Made by a program: the position numbers and the translations under genes | Assembly (NCBI RefSeq): GCF_020360975.1 | Contig: NW_025408689.1 | Span: 434,001 to 498,000, forward strand | Source: Hirsutella rhossiliensis | Taxonomy: Eukaryota > Ascomycota > Sordariomycetes > Hypocreales > Ophiocordycipitaceae | DNA: 64,000 nt | Direction: 5' to 3' | Notes under the pieces: generated by a model | What the model saw: the letters and a program-made list of their open reading frames with translations, nothing else | Told to the model about the DNA's origin: nothing | Database searches by the model: none | Shown: one piece after another, positions 12,241 to 23,080 of the stretch | Numbering within the stretch: the first letter of the stretch is position 1 | Layout: every line of letters begins with the position of its first letter

Positions 12241-15200
12241 TTAAGAATTATATATTTCTAATATAATAAGCTAGGACACCTATCTATAAAATATACTAAT
12301 TCTTTAAAGGTAGAAACCCTAGTAAAGACTCTTAAACTTAATACCGTAAAATAAGGAAAAGGTAAGATATTAAGGTAAACGCCTTTCCCTTAGTAAACTT
12401 AATACTTATAGGATAGTTACTTAAAACTCTTATAACGATATTAAGGCGAAACCCTACTAAAGTCCCTATATACTTAGATACTTATAGTACCGTTAACCTT
12501 ATAAATATATACTTTACTTAATAGTAAGGATTACTATAAGTAGCGCTATTATACCCTAAGTTATTAAGGCTTAGTAATAGTAGGGTAAGGGAGTATAAAG
12601 TATAGTTAGTACCGCTCTAAATAATAGATATAAGAGGCACCGAAAAGATAATTACTTATTTCTATATTAGTACTAATAAGTTAACGCTAAATAATTAGGT
12701 ATTAATCTTTTTATTAGTTACTAGCTTAGAGGATAAACGTATTTATATTATCCTATAGAAACGATAGTAGTAGTTTAAGTATTAACTAAGTAGCGAAACC
12801 CTATAGAATCCCTATAGATTCCTTTAAAATATAGGAACGAGGTAAGGGTATATATAATAGTACTTAATCTTAAGCTAATCCCGCTACTAGATAAAGATAA
12901 AGATAAAGGGATTTTATAGGAAGAATAGGCCGAAATCCTACTAACTCTCTACTAGTTTAAAGATACTTTCTTAGCTAATAAATCTAACTTATTACTAGCT
13001 AGAAAGGGAATAGATTACTTAATTAATTAAATTCTTAATATAGAACCCCCTTATAGACCGATTTACCCTTTATCGTAAAAAGAACTCTAAGTATTACGCG
13101 ACTAGATCTAAGACGCGATAAGAAGGAAAATAATCTAAGAGTTAAAGAGCCTAGCTAAGGCGCTTATCCTTTTCGTTCTAAAAAAGGATAGTACCTTATA
13201 GCTATATATAGACTACTAAGGACTTAACTAGGTTATATAAAAGAATTAGTACCCTTTACCCCTTATTTCGGAGATTATTAACCGCTATTAAGGAGCTAAG
13301 TATTTTTCTAAGATTAATATATAGAATATATATTAACGTATTTAAATTTAAGAAGGAGATAAATAAAAGACCGCTTTCCGAATATATTATAGATATTTCG
13401 AATACCTAGTAATACCCTTTAGACTTACTAACGTACTAGCTACGTTTTAAAGCTATATCTATTAAGCGCTTAAGGGGCTTATAGATATAATCTATATAGT
13501 CTACCTTAACGATATCCTTATATACTCTAAAATAAGAGAAGAATATACTAAATACTTAGGATAAGTAATAGAAAGGCTAAGGGCTATAAAGCTCTATATA
13601 AAACTATTAAAGTATATCTTCTATTAATAGTTAGTTAAGTTCCTTAGGTTCATATTATCTATTAATAAGGTATTAATAGACCTTTAATAGGTAGAGGTAA
13701 TAGCTTAATAGCCTAAACCTATAACCTATTATAATATTTAGGTTTTCCTTAGGTTCTATAATTTTTACTAATAATTTATATATAGGTACTTAGGAGTTAT
13801 AGCGCCCCTAACTATATTACTAAAAAGAAGTAAGAATAGGAAGAAGCTAGGGAGTATAGAGCTAAACCTTACCGAAAGGGCAGCGTTTTAGGCTCTTAAG
13901 GATGCTTTTTAAGGAGCCTTACTCCTCCGATATTACGATCTAGAAAGACGTATTTATATTAAAATAGATATATTATAATTCGCGATAGTAGGGATTATCT
14001 CTTAACCTAATAATAAAGGGCGTTACTATCCGATCGTATTTTAGTTAAGGAAGTTTACTAGAGCCGAACTAAATTATAGTATTCTAGACTAAGAACTCTT
14101 CGCTATTATTAAGTTATTTAAATACTAGCGATATTACGTTAAAGGGGTAGCGTATAAAGTAAAGGTATTATCGTACTACTATAACCTTTAGACGTTTATA
14201 TACTAGACCTTCTTAAATAGGAGGTAAGTAAGATAGTATATATATTTAGTACTATTCGACTTTACGATTAAGTATTATATAGGAAAATCTAACCTAGTAA
14301 ACGCGCTATTAAGAATGCCTAGATATAAAGACGAGAAGCCCCTATTTATAAAACTATTACCGGAGCTATAAGTAAAACTAGCTACTATTAACACCGTATC
14401 TATATAAAGAAATAATAAGGCGTTTTTATAGGTAAAGAGACGCTTAACCTTAAGTTAATATAAGCGTAGTAAAGTGCCTTTATATAAGGAAAATATATAA
14501 GCTTATCTATAGTAAAACTATAATAATTTAAGTATAAAACTTAAACGATTAGCTAATTAAGCTAAAGAGAGAGCTAGTTATAAATAGTTACTCTTAAGAA
14601 AGACCGCTAAAGAAGCGGCTTACTATATAAAGGTTTATATAGTAAAAGTTCTAGAACCGTTACTAGAGTTACTAAAATATACTTAGTTAGTTAACGTAGT
14701 AATTAGTAGGCTAAAGGAGACTAAAGACTTCTTAAAAGGGAAGGGTTTCTAGTTAGTACGCTTAGATAGACTACTACTATATAAGGGTCGTATTATAGTA
14801 CCTCTAAAAGCAGCCTTATAGTAAGAGCTAATATAGCTCTTCTATAATAATCCGTTAGTAAGATACTTTAGCTCCTAGTATACTAGCGAACTACTAGCGA
14901 GGAACTTCTACTAAGATAGAATAATAAAAGATATAAATAAATATATCTAGTTATACCTAGTATATTAAGGTATAGTATCTAAGAGGCATCGCCCTTATAG
15001 TACTATATAATTATTACTATATCCTATATAACTATAGAAAGAATTATTAATAGACTTTACTATAGGTCTACTTAAAGTATAGTATAATAGACGAGACGTT
15101 AATACGATCTTAGTAATCGTAGACCGATATACTAAGTATTACCTCTTCTTTCTTATCTTTAAGATAATAATAGCTTTAGAGCTAATATAATTATTCTATT

Positions 15201-16340
15201 ACTAAGTTAAATTAGTATATAGACCTTTAAAAGCTATTATCTTAGATAGAGGGTCCTTATTTATAAGTAAGTTCTAGTTAGATCTTTATTTTATCTTATA
15301 AGTAAAATATAGGCTATCGACGGTATTTTACTTATAAACTAATAGGTAAATAGAACGAATAAACTAAGCTATATAGTACTACTTAAGATACTTTACTAAC
15401 TTAGAATAAACTAACTAAGCGTTACTCCTATATATTACTTAATTTATATATAATAATATAAAGAATGTAATAACTAAGTTATTACCTAACGAAGCGTTAA
15501 TAAGTTACTAACTAAACTTCTATATTAATACTAAGGACGATATTATTTAAAAGGGGGTACCTAAAGTAAGAATAAGAGTTACTAGGCTATAAGAGCTATA
15601 AAAGAGGCTTAAGGAATACTAGGGAAAGGCTATTAAATCGTAAGCGAAATACTATAATTTAAGGTATTAACCGCTTATATTAAAAGTAAGAGACCTTATA
15701 GTATTATTAATAAAGAACTTATACTTTAAGGACGAAAAAGAAAAACTCTTACCTAAGTATATTAGACCGTTTTAGGTCCTATAAGCTATTAGAAAGTAAG
15801 TATATTATCTTATACTTCCTAAGAAGTACTTATACCTTTATAACGTTTTCTATATTAGTCTCTTAAAGCTATAGAAAGAGCGTAAAGGCACCTATAAAGA
15901 TAGCGAAACCCTACCGATACTAGACTTAAAGGATAATAAAGGTAAATAAGAAGTCTAAGAGATTAAAGACTAAAAGAGATCTAAGGGCGATACTTTTTTC
16001 CTTATTAAATAGAAAGGATAGCTAGCTAAGTATAACTAATAGGTCGATACTAAAGATATAGCAAATAGCTAAGACCTTATTAAAGAATATACTACTTGCC
16101 TAACCGGGAAAAAGAGGCGTAAGACTAAGTAAGGTAGGGAAACCTATAAGCGTAGGGAGACGCTACTAAATCGGTAACGAATCCCTACTAAATCGCTACT
16201 AACTTATTAATATATTAGTACGCTTAAACGTCTTATAACTATATATAAAATAGTAAAATAGGAGAATAAAAGAAAACTATTTATACTACTTATTAAATAT
16301 TATTAAGGAAAATAAAACTAAACTATAATACTATTAAGGC
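12240..16340 (+). pseudogene. G1 pol with C-terminal chromodomain, RIP-degraded
   Basis: Gypsy-type pol. Protease lies around 12400-12560. Reverse transcriptase shows DY.GLN at about 13210 and the catalytic motif as VYLNDILIYS at 13499-13528, so the first Asp of YLDD has become Asn. RNase H is at about 13850-14300. Integrase has its core from about 15050 (DFTIGLLK) through DRGSLF (about 15245). A chromodomain at about 15940-16090 reads EIKD.KRSKGDTFFLIK.KG followed by a Trp/Tyr-containing segment, with the canonical Trp codons now TAG. A basic tail continues to about 16340. A chromodomain places G1 among chromoviruses, which direct integration to marked chromatin. Confidence 0.85.
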
Positions 16341-16399
16341 CCTAGTAATAAAGGAGAGAAGGATAGTTATAGCTAAATAAAAGAAAGATAAAACCTATC

Positions 16400-17971
16400 T
16401 ATTACTTCTAACTACCCCTCTTCTTCTCCGGTATAGTAGGAACTAATTAAGGCGCCCCGTCCGCTATACTAAATACCTCTAGAAACACCGGAACTACCCT
16501 ATCCTCCGCTCCTTCCTTATCTTCTATATTAAGACCTATCTTTATTAGCATAGTACTTACCTTAGCCTTAGTAAATAGTAAGGCGTATTACTACGAAGTA
16601 TAGCCTATATTGCCGTTAATAAAGCGGAGTTTTAACTAGGATTCCTAGGCCTAGTACTTCGGGCTTATATAAGCGATATTAAATAAGAGCGCGGGGTTAA
16701 GGCAAATAATAAGCTCGCGGCGCTTATTAATTAGCGTATAATAGTTAGTATACTCGACTTAGTATATCGTTAAGCAGTCGCTAATAAAAAGGTTAGATAA
16801 AACTTATAATAGTAGACTTCTATATACCTATAGTCTTAAAGGACTTATAATAGGCTATCTTAGCGGCGTCGAAAGCCTTAGCTAAATACTATACCGTAAT
16901 AGCGAGATAGCGCTAATTAGCCTCCTTAAAAATAAGTACGCCCGCGTCTAAGCTATTATTCTCGGTATCCTTATTACCGGTCTTTAGCTTATTAAGCTTA
17001 CGTAGGTGCTTAATAATAGCGACTATATTAGCCCGGTTACTAGATATAAGAGTAGCGGCCTTAAGAAGGATTAGCTTATTAATCGTAATATTTAAAGTTA
17101 AAGGGAAACTTACTTAGTTATAGGTCGCGGTACGTTTATAGTACTACTTATAGCGCGTTAAGGAAACCCCTAAGAAAATATAGCTAATCGAGAGCATCTT
17201 AATAAGCTTAAGCTTAGTCGTACTATACTCCTTAACGACCGTCCTAAAATAATATATATACTAGAGCTTATAAGGGATAACCTTATAGGCCCTAACTAGG
17301 CGGGCTTTAGCCTTAGATTAGGTACGCTTTTTCGTAAGAGCGCGACCGCCTTATACCGCCGCCTAGGTGCCCTCGTTTTTAGCGCCGCCGTTCTTAGGTT
17401 CGTCGGTAGGAGAAGTCAGATCGCGGCTATCTCTATTATTACTATTATCGTTATCTTAGCCCTCGTTTAGCTAAGTATCGGGATAGTCTTAGCCCTCGTT
17501 CGGCTAGGCCTTGTCGTTAATATTAGCCTACTTATTTTAAGGAGCGGCCTAAGTAACGATCTCCTATTAGCTAGAGCCGCCCTATTAAGACAAAGTAGCT
17601 AGGTTATTAGCACTTACCTAGGAGCGCCTAAGTATAATCTCCTTACTAGTATTAGTATCGCTAATAAGGGTAATAGACTTATAAGTTTCCTAGCCTATAA
17701 AGGTAGGCTTATTAATAGCTAGAGCTAGGGTATTTAGCGGGGTAATAGGGGCACGACCCTCGCTAACGTTAGGTCCTAGACTAGAAGTCTCCTAAGACTA
17801 GGATTCCCTTATACCTTTCTTAGCTTTCTTTACTAAAGGGGAACTAATATTATTATAAGACTTTTAGGCCGATTACTTACGCTTTAAGGGCGAACCCGCC
17901 GCTACCTACTCCTATATATAACGTAGGAAATCGGCGTTATAGTTCTTTATCTTCTTTACCGTAAAAAGCAT
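16400..17971 (-). pseudogene. Antisense ORF of unknown function inside G1, RIP-degraded
   Basis: On the minus strand an ATG at 17969-17971 (MLFTVKKIKNYNADFLRYI) opens a frame of about 520 codons ending near 16400, interrupted only by TAA/TAG at apparent Gln/Trp positions, plus one apparent frame change near 16780-16860. The N-terminal third is polar with Gly/Asn/Asp-rich low complexity; the middle contains KAKARLVRAYKVIPYKL and ISYIFLGVSLTRYK; the C-terminal part contains NKRRELIICLNPALLFNIAY and VVPVFLEVFSIADGAP. It is more GC-rich than the pol region and keeps reading-frame character over its length. I recognise no domain. It lies between pol and the 3' LTR and points opposite to pol, like the accessory antisense frames known in some plant gypsy elements. 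The homologous part of G2 is missing, so conservation cannot be tested here. Confidence 0.6.
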
Positions 17972-18352
17972 TATTATTAATAAATCGTTAATAAAAAGTA
18001 ATATAAAAAGGTATAAGGGATTAATAAAAAAGGGTATAAAACTCTATAGTAATCGTAAGTAGAAGAGTTAAAGAAGAAAAGAAAATAGAAAAAGTAGGAG
18101 ATATATATATATACTCTTTATATTATAGTTACGCGGCTAATATATAAGCGATACTATAATAGTTACTTAGCGGGAACCGCTAGTATAATAACTATTAACG
18201 TTATAGAGCGTAGACTAACGTATACTTATATAGGCGTATACGCGCGATATATAACTAAAACTACCTCTCTTTTTAACTAAATATATATAGTATAGTAAAA
18301 GCAATATATATTAAAGATATAGCCGAGACGTTTATATAAGAGGGGAGATAAT
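17972..18352. other. Noncoding region between antisense ORF start and G1 3' LTR
   Basis: About 380 bp without recognisable coding. It contains a purine-rich stretch (18056-18100), an alternating tatatatata run near 18100, and the polypurine tract aggggagataat just before the LTR. It would hold both the 5' leader or promoter of the antisense frame and the polypurine tract of G1. The promoter role is inference. Confidence 0.5.
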
Positions 18353-18609
18353 TATAAGAGCGCTATTAAGAGGTATAGGCTAATAAAGTACTTAGATATA
18401 TAGTACTAATATATTAGTAGCGTATTAGTAGGGAATCGTGCTTACCCCGCTTATATATTATAGACCTCTCGCTACTCTAACTAAAGAGGAAAAATCCCTC
18501 TTCCTATAAGCTTTAGTCTTATAATAAGGAGAATATAATATATATAGCGTAGTACCTTTAGCTATTACTACTACCTAACTAATCGTACTATAATATATAT
18601 TCCCTTATA
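18353..18609 (+). repeat. G-family gypsy LTR, 3' copy of G1
   Basis: 257-bp LTR preceded by the purine tract gaggggagataat and followed by atacc, the target-site copy in copia E gag. Confidence 0.93.
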
Positions 18610-19176
18610 ATACCTAGGAGCGTTTTCTACTAAGAACTTACTAGCTTCTTTATAGCTAGCTAAGTAAGAAGAAATCCTTAAGGAAGCTAACTAATACTTC
18701 CTTATAAAAGCTCTTTCTAGCTAGTAGCTATAGGATATATCTCTATTAATAAAGCCTATTAGTAACGGTTACTTAACTATCTTTTAAGAGGCTAGCTAGG
18801 AACTAAATAAAGAGGCTACTAGAGTATAATTATAAGTAGTCTTATTCCTTTATAGCTAGCACTTAACTTAAATAGCTCGACCTACTGCTCCTATAGCTGC
18901 TATAGCCCTTATTACTACGGCTCCTACTACTACTACTATAGCTATTGCCCTTTTAGCTCCTCCTCCCTTAAGAGCATTAATACTATCTTTAATAGCTGCC
19001 CTAGGCCCGGCCCTAGCTCCGCCTCTTACTCTAGGTCCGGCCCCGGTCCCGTTAGTTAAACCGGCCTGACTAGTCCCTTAATAGACCTTTTAGTCCGTTA
19101 GTCGAAAAATTAAGGAACTAGTCGAAATCGAACCTTATTAAAATTAGTAATAAAGGGTAAAAAGGGGGGGTTTTTA
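18610..19176 (+). pseudogene. Copia E gag, middle segment
   Basis: Continuation of E gag between G1 and F: the gag C-terminal region and the Ala/Pro-rich linker (about 18880-19070). It ends in the run aaaaaggggggg and ttttta. F is inserted after tttta (19172-19176), and the frame resumes at 23081 in the segment before the zinc knuckle. Confidence 0.85.
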
Positions 19177-19659
19177 TCTCGTAAAGAGAGATATAAGAAG
19201 TATATAAAAATGTACGAAGGTAAAATTAAAAGTAAGGGGTCTAATAAGTAGGGTAGAGAGATTTAATTCTTATAAGAGCAGTAATAAAGGTAGGGGAGTA
19301 ATTATTATATTACCTTAATTCTCCTTCTTTCTTCTATCTAACGCCCCTCTTTATACCCGTTTAGTATCTTAATTAATAAAGAAGATCCTACTTAAAAAAG
19401 CTACTAATATCCTTTTAACTACCGAGCTTTTTACCGGTTTTTCCCCTCCTTTCTAGCCGTTGCCGGTATATCCGTCTTATCTCTCGCTACCTCTATAAGA
19501 AGCTATCGCTACTTCTACTTCCCCTTATACCCCTACCCTCCTTTCTATACCTCTTTTTAGCTCCTTTCTTTCTTCTATACTAAGTGTTTTTAGCTTCCTT
19601 AGTCTATCTTACTAAGGGATATCTCTAAGAACTACGAAATTAAGCTACGCTTCGCGATA
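19177..19659 (-). repeat. Copia family 1 LTR, 3' copy of element F
   Basis: 483-bp LTR on the minus strand, from tctcgtaaag to ttcgcgata, followed by the polypurine tract complement taccccctta. Confidence 0.92.
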
Positions 19660-19939
19660 TACCCCCTTAGCTATAGCCTGCCCTTATAGTAAGGGCATAG
19701 CTAATATAGCTTTAGGCTAGTAAGCGTATAGAGGAGGTTCTTAGCTCTATACTTCTCCCTTTACTTAAGGAAAGTAGGGGCCCTTTTAGGTTCCTAGGCT
19801 CTTTTAGGCCTACTTAAGGAAATATAGGCCTAAAGAGGGGAAGGTCTTATAAGAAAGGGGGCCTTCTTTAAAGGGAAAAACCTAATTAAAATAGGGGGCC
19901 CTTTAAAGGGAAAAACCTCTTCCTTTTCTTTAGCTATAG

Positions 19940-22900
19940 ATATTACCTTCTCGTATATACTATTAGCTCCTCTTATAGACTCTTTAAGGCGGGCTTTTAA
20001 GGATAGCTTTTCTCGAAAGTCTTCTAGCCTAATTTACTATAAAAAGACAGCTAGCTTCTACTTTAGTAGGGGCTTCGTAAGACTATTAGCCTTTATCGAT
20101 GCCGTTAGAACCTAACGGACGGAAATAAGTCCCCTTTAAACCTCTTAGTATAGCTAATACTAATAGATATTAATATACTATAGCTAGGTCGATAGCTTAC
20201 TATTTTCCTTCATAAGAATCTATATAGTCTATATATTATTATATTCTATAGCTAACGGGGACGGAATTTATAGTCGTAAAGAAATAAGTAGCCGTTTAAG
20301 GAAAATCGCTTCCTTTAACGCTTTTAAAAGAGCTAGTAGCTCTACCTCTATGCTTAATATAGTAACGGTAGCTTACTTTAAAGCTCTCTAAGTAATAGTT
20401 CCTTTAAAAAGGGATATAATATACCCTTATAAGATCTTTCTATCTAAGGAATTATCTATAAAGGACGAATCGCTTAAATAAAGGAAGATTTCGGTAGCTA
20501 ATTTCTTCCTTTCTTACCCTCCTAAGTATAGACTATATAATCTTATTAAATAAAGATAAAGGATAGCTTAGTCTACTACTTCTTAGTGCCTAGGGCTAGG
20601 ATTCTAGTTATACCTAGCTAGCTAGGAGACCGTAAAAGAGATATCCGGTCTAGTAGAAATAGCTAAAAAAAGCAGGGAGCCTACCTTCTATTAATATTAG
20701 TATTTCTCTTACTCCCTAGCTTAAAAGGACGGATTAATTAAAAGGTCTTTATTTAATATAGGCATAGAGGGAAGCTTCTTATCGAGGGAATTAAGGAGGA
20801 ATTTATAAGCGACCTTATCGATATAGGCGTCCTAGGTAAGCTAGATAGTCCGTTAGGACCTATTTTAAAGGATTCGTATCCCTAGGAACTACTTTAGCTC
20901 CCCTAGCCTAGTTATCTTATACCTTTATTATAGGCCTTATATAGCCTCCCTAGTAATAGCCTCTTCCTCTTTTTAGTAGGCCTAGATAATATCGTTAACG
21001 TAGAAGAAGACCGTGATTTTACCCTTCTTTATTATATACGGTTCCTAAGGGACTTTCTTAAAGCCTAGGGCTTCGAGGGAACTAGTTAAATACTATTACT
21101 AAAGAAGGGGTAATCTTCGTAGTCTATATAGAACTTTCCTAAGCTATAGAACCTTTCCTAGCTATTAGAAGCTTAGTAGAAGGCGTATATAAATAACTTC
21201 TTCTTCTTTAAGTAGGCAGTTAATAAAGGCGTTAACTATATCTATCTAATTAAGCTCGAGGTCGAATTCTACTACTATAGCTATAAGGGTCCGAAAAGAC
21301 ATCCCTACTAAGGTAGTTGCCTTAGTAGGATGATCCCCTTTTTCCTACTAGTTCCTATAAATACCTAGCCGGGCCTTATACTTTTAAAGGAAGCTATATT
21401 TATTAGTCTTATAGATTCTTAAGGTATATAAGTAAAAGCGGAATCTTAGGAAATTAAGGAATTACGTAAGACTACGTAATAGAAGGGAAGAAGGAGTATA
21501 AGGTAGGATTTTCAATGGAATTTATTAGTAGTATATTAGTATATAGAAGAGGTGTTAAAGTTAATAATTCTCTATCTATCTACTAGCGGACATACTATCT
21601 TATATAGACAATTATAGCTAAACGGAAGAACCTTTCGGGACTAGATTTAGGCTGCCGTATAGCCCTAAGACTAGGGAATTCCGTGATATCTCGAGTGAAT
21701 CTAGAAGTGTCTTAGTTCCACTAATATTCGTGTTTAGAGGAGGTTGGTCGTGCCGGTATTCTTAAGAGGTCTTAGCTAGTATTCTAAGCTAGCTCTGTTC
21801 CTTCGATTCCCGATTATACGATAACCGGCAACCCGTTTAATGCATAATAACATGCTAAATAACGAGCGATTCTTGCTCTATAGGATGAAATTTTATCTAT
21901 AATTAATATACTACTTATTAGCTTATATAATCGGGAGAGTATATTATAGCTACTTTATCTATAGTAGGAACACCGTTCCTTATATAGATAAAGACCTATT
22001 TATAGCTAAGGACCTATTTTCCTCTTACCTTTTCCTTAAGGACCTCTTTAAAAGACCCTATCTCCTTATATAAGGCTAAGTAGTCTATCTAGGCCTAGAA
22101 AAACTAGTCTTTAAAGGGGTGTTTTTCTAGCTACTTCTAGTTCACTAGTAGGTCTAGGAGGTCTCTTTTATATACCTTCCTTGCTAATAGCTATAGCTTA
22201 AATAGCCGGCCTACTATAAATGCTCTATAGGAACCGTCTTCTATAAGCGTTAGATAGAAGTTAGAAAAACGATTAAAATAAAGGAGAAATTAGTATTCTT
22301 TTATATCGGGCCCTATACCTTCCTTTACTTCTTAAAGTAGCGATAAAAGGGCAGCTAGGTAATCCTTTAAGAGAGGTACCTTTCCTACCCCCTTAGGGGT
22401 TAAGATAGGAAGACTAACTAAAAAAGCTGCTTTTAGATCTTCTTCTTATTTTATAAGTGGAGGCGTAGGAGGGTAGGCGTATTCTAGCTCTACCGCTTTC
22501 CTATAGTCTCCTTCTTTATCTAGATTATCTAATCTAGCAGCTTCCTCTTCTCCTTTAAAGTCGGCGTTATCCTCGACTACTTTAACGTCGGTTTCTTCTT
22601 CTATTTCCTTATCTAGGACCTCTTCTTAAGACTATTAGGAAGGGGGGATTTAGATCTTTTAAATTAGCTAACGTTATAAGAGTTAGAGGGGTTATTTATT
22701 ACTCTTTCCGTCGAAGAAGCTAGATTCGTCGAAATTTATATCCCTAGTTATAATAACCTTCTATAAAAAAGGAATCTAGATCCGGAAGATATTTATAGAA
22801 TTATAACTAACGAGGTAACTAATAAAGGCTCTAGGATTAAGCTTTCTTTTCTTCTTCCTTTTTAGCTATATATCGGTAGTTATTATATATGCCTTATAGC

Positions 22901-22967
22901 TATAGGTACGAAGGTAGGCTAGTAAGGCCCTCTTTTTTATAAAGAGCTTAAGGGGGGATTTCTAGTC
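19940..22967 (-). pseudogene. Copia F pol remnant (integrase tail, RT, RNase H)
   Basis: Minus-strand remains of integrase C-terminus, the acidic linker, reverse transcriptase and RNase H, aligning with 42225-44700 of copy B. It is interrupted by the solo LTR at 21417-21984, which splits the region just upstream of reverse transcriptase. RIP stops throughout. It lacks gag, protease and the integrase catalytic core because of the internal deletion. Confidence 0.82.
21417..21984 (-). repeat. Solo LTR of copia family 2 (K type) inside F
   Basis: 568-bp sequence matching the split 5' LTR of K (9586-9717 plus 27764-28197). It interrupts copia F between cttatagat and aaagacc, with the target copies tagat at 21412-21416 and 21985-21989 (the match can be extended to tatagat). 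No K internal sequence is present, so this is a solo LTR left by recombination between the two LTRs of a K element. It keeps more CA/TG dinucleotides than F around it, so it was inserted late or mutated less. Confidence 0.85.
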
Positions 22968-23075
22968 TATTTTTAGCTCCTTTCTTTCTTTTATACTAAG
23001 TGTTTTTAGCTTTCTTAGTCTATCTTACTAAGGGATATCTCTAAGAACTATAAAATTAAGCTACGCTTCGTAATA
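22968..23075 (-). repeat. Truncated copia family 1 5' LTR of element F
   Basis: About 108 bp of LTR end (tttttagctcc to cttcgtaata) fused to integrase sequence. The junction shows a few shared T residues, compatible with a deletion through short homology. Confidence 0.8.
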
Positions 23076-23080
23076 TTTTA

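Larger units (their letters stand above)
10802..18609 (+). mobile_element. Ty3/gypsy chromovirus G1, complete, inserted in copia E
   Basis: Complete 7.8-kb gypsy-type element: two 257-bp LTRs (10802-11058, 18353-18609), gag, pol with protease, reverse transcriptase, RNase H, integrase and a C-terminal chromodomain, then a long antisense frame before the 3' LTR. The LTR ends read TATAAGAG...CCCTTATA, a RIP version of an inverted TGTAAG...CTTACA. Flanking atact (10797-10801) and atacc (18610-18614) are the 5-bp target copies, one base apart. A second, truncated copy (G2) begins at 58085. Confidence 0.93.
19177..23075 (-). mobile_element. Copia element F (family 1), internally deleted, inserted in E
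   Basis: Minus-strand family-1 copia with a complete 3' LTR (19177-19659) and a short remnant of the 5' LTR (about 22968-23075). It is bounded by target copies tttta (19172-19176 and 23076-23080). The internal region goes from pol directly into the LTR: the junction near 22968 joins the integrase C-terminal region to a point about 105 bp from the outer LTR end, removing gag, protease and most of integrase. A K-type solo LTR is inserted in its pol. Confidence 0.9.
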
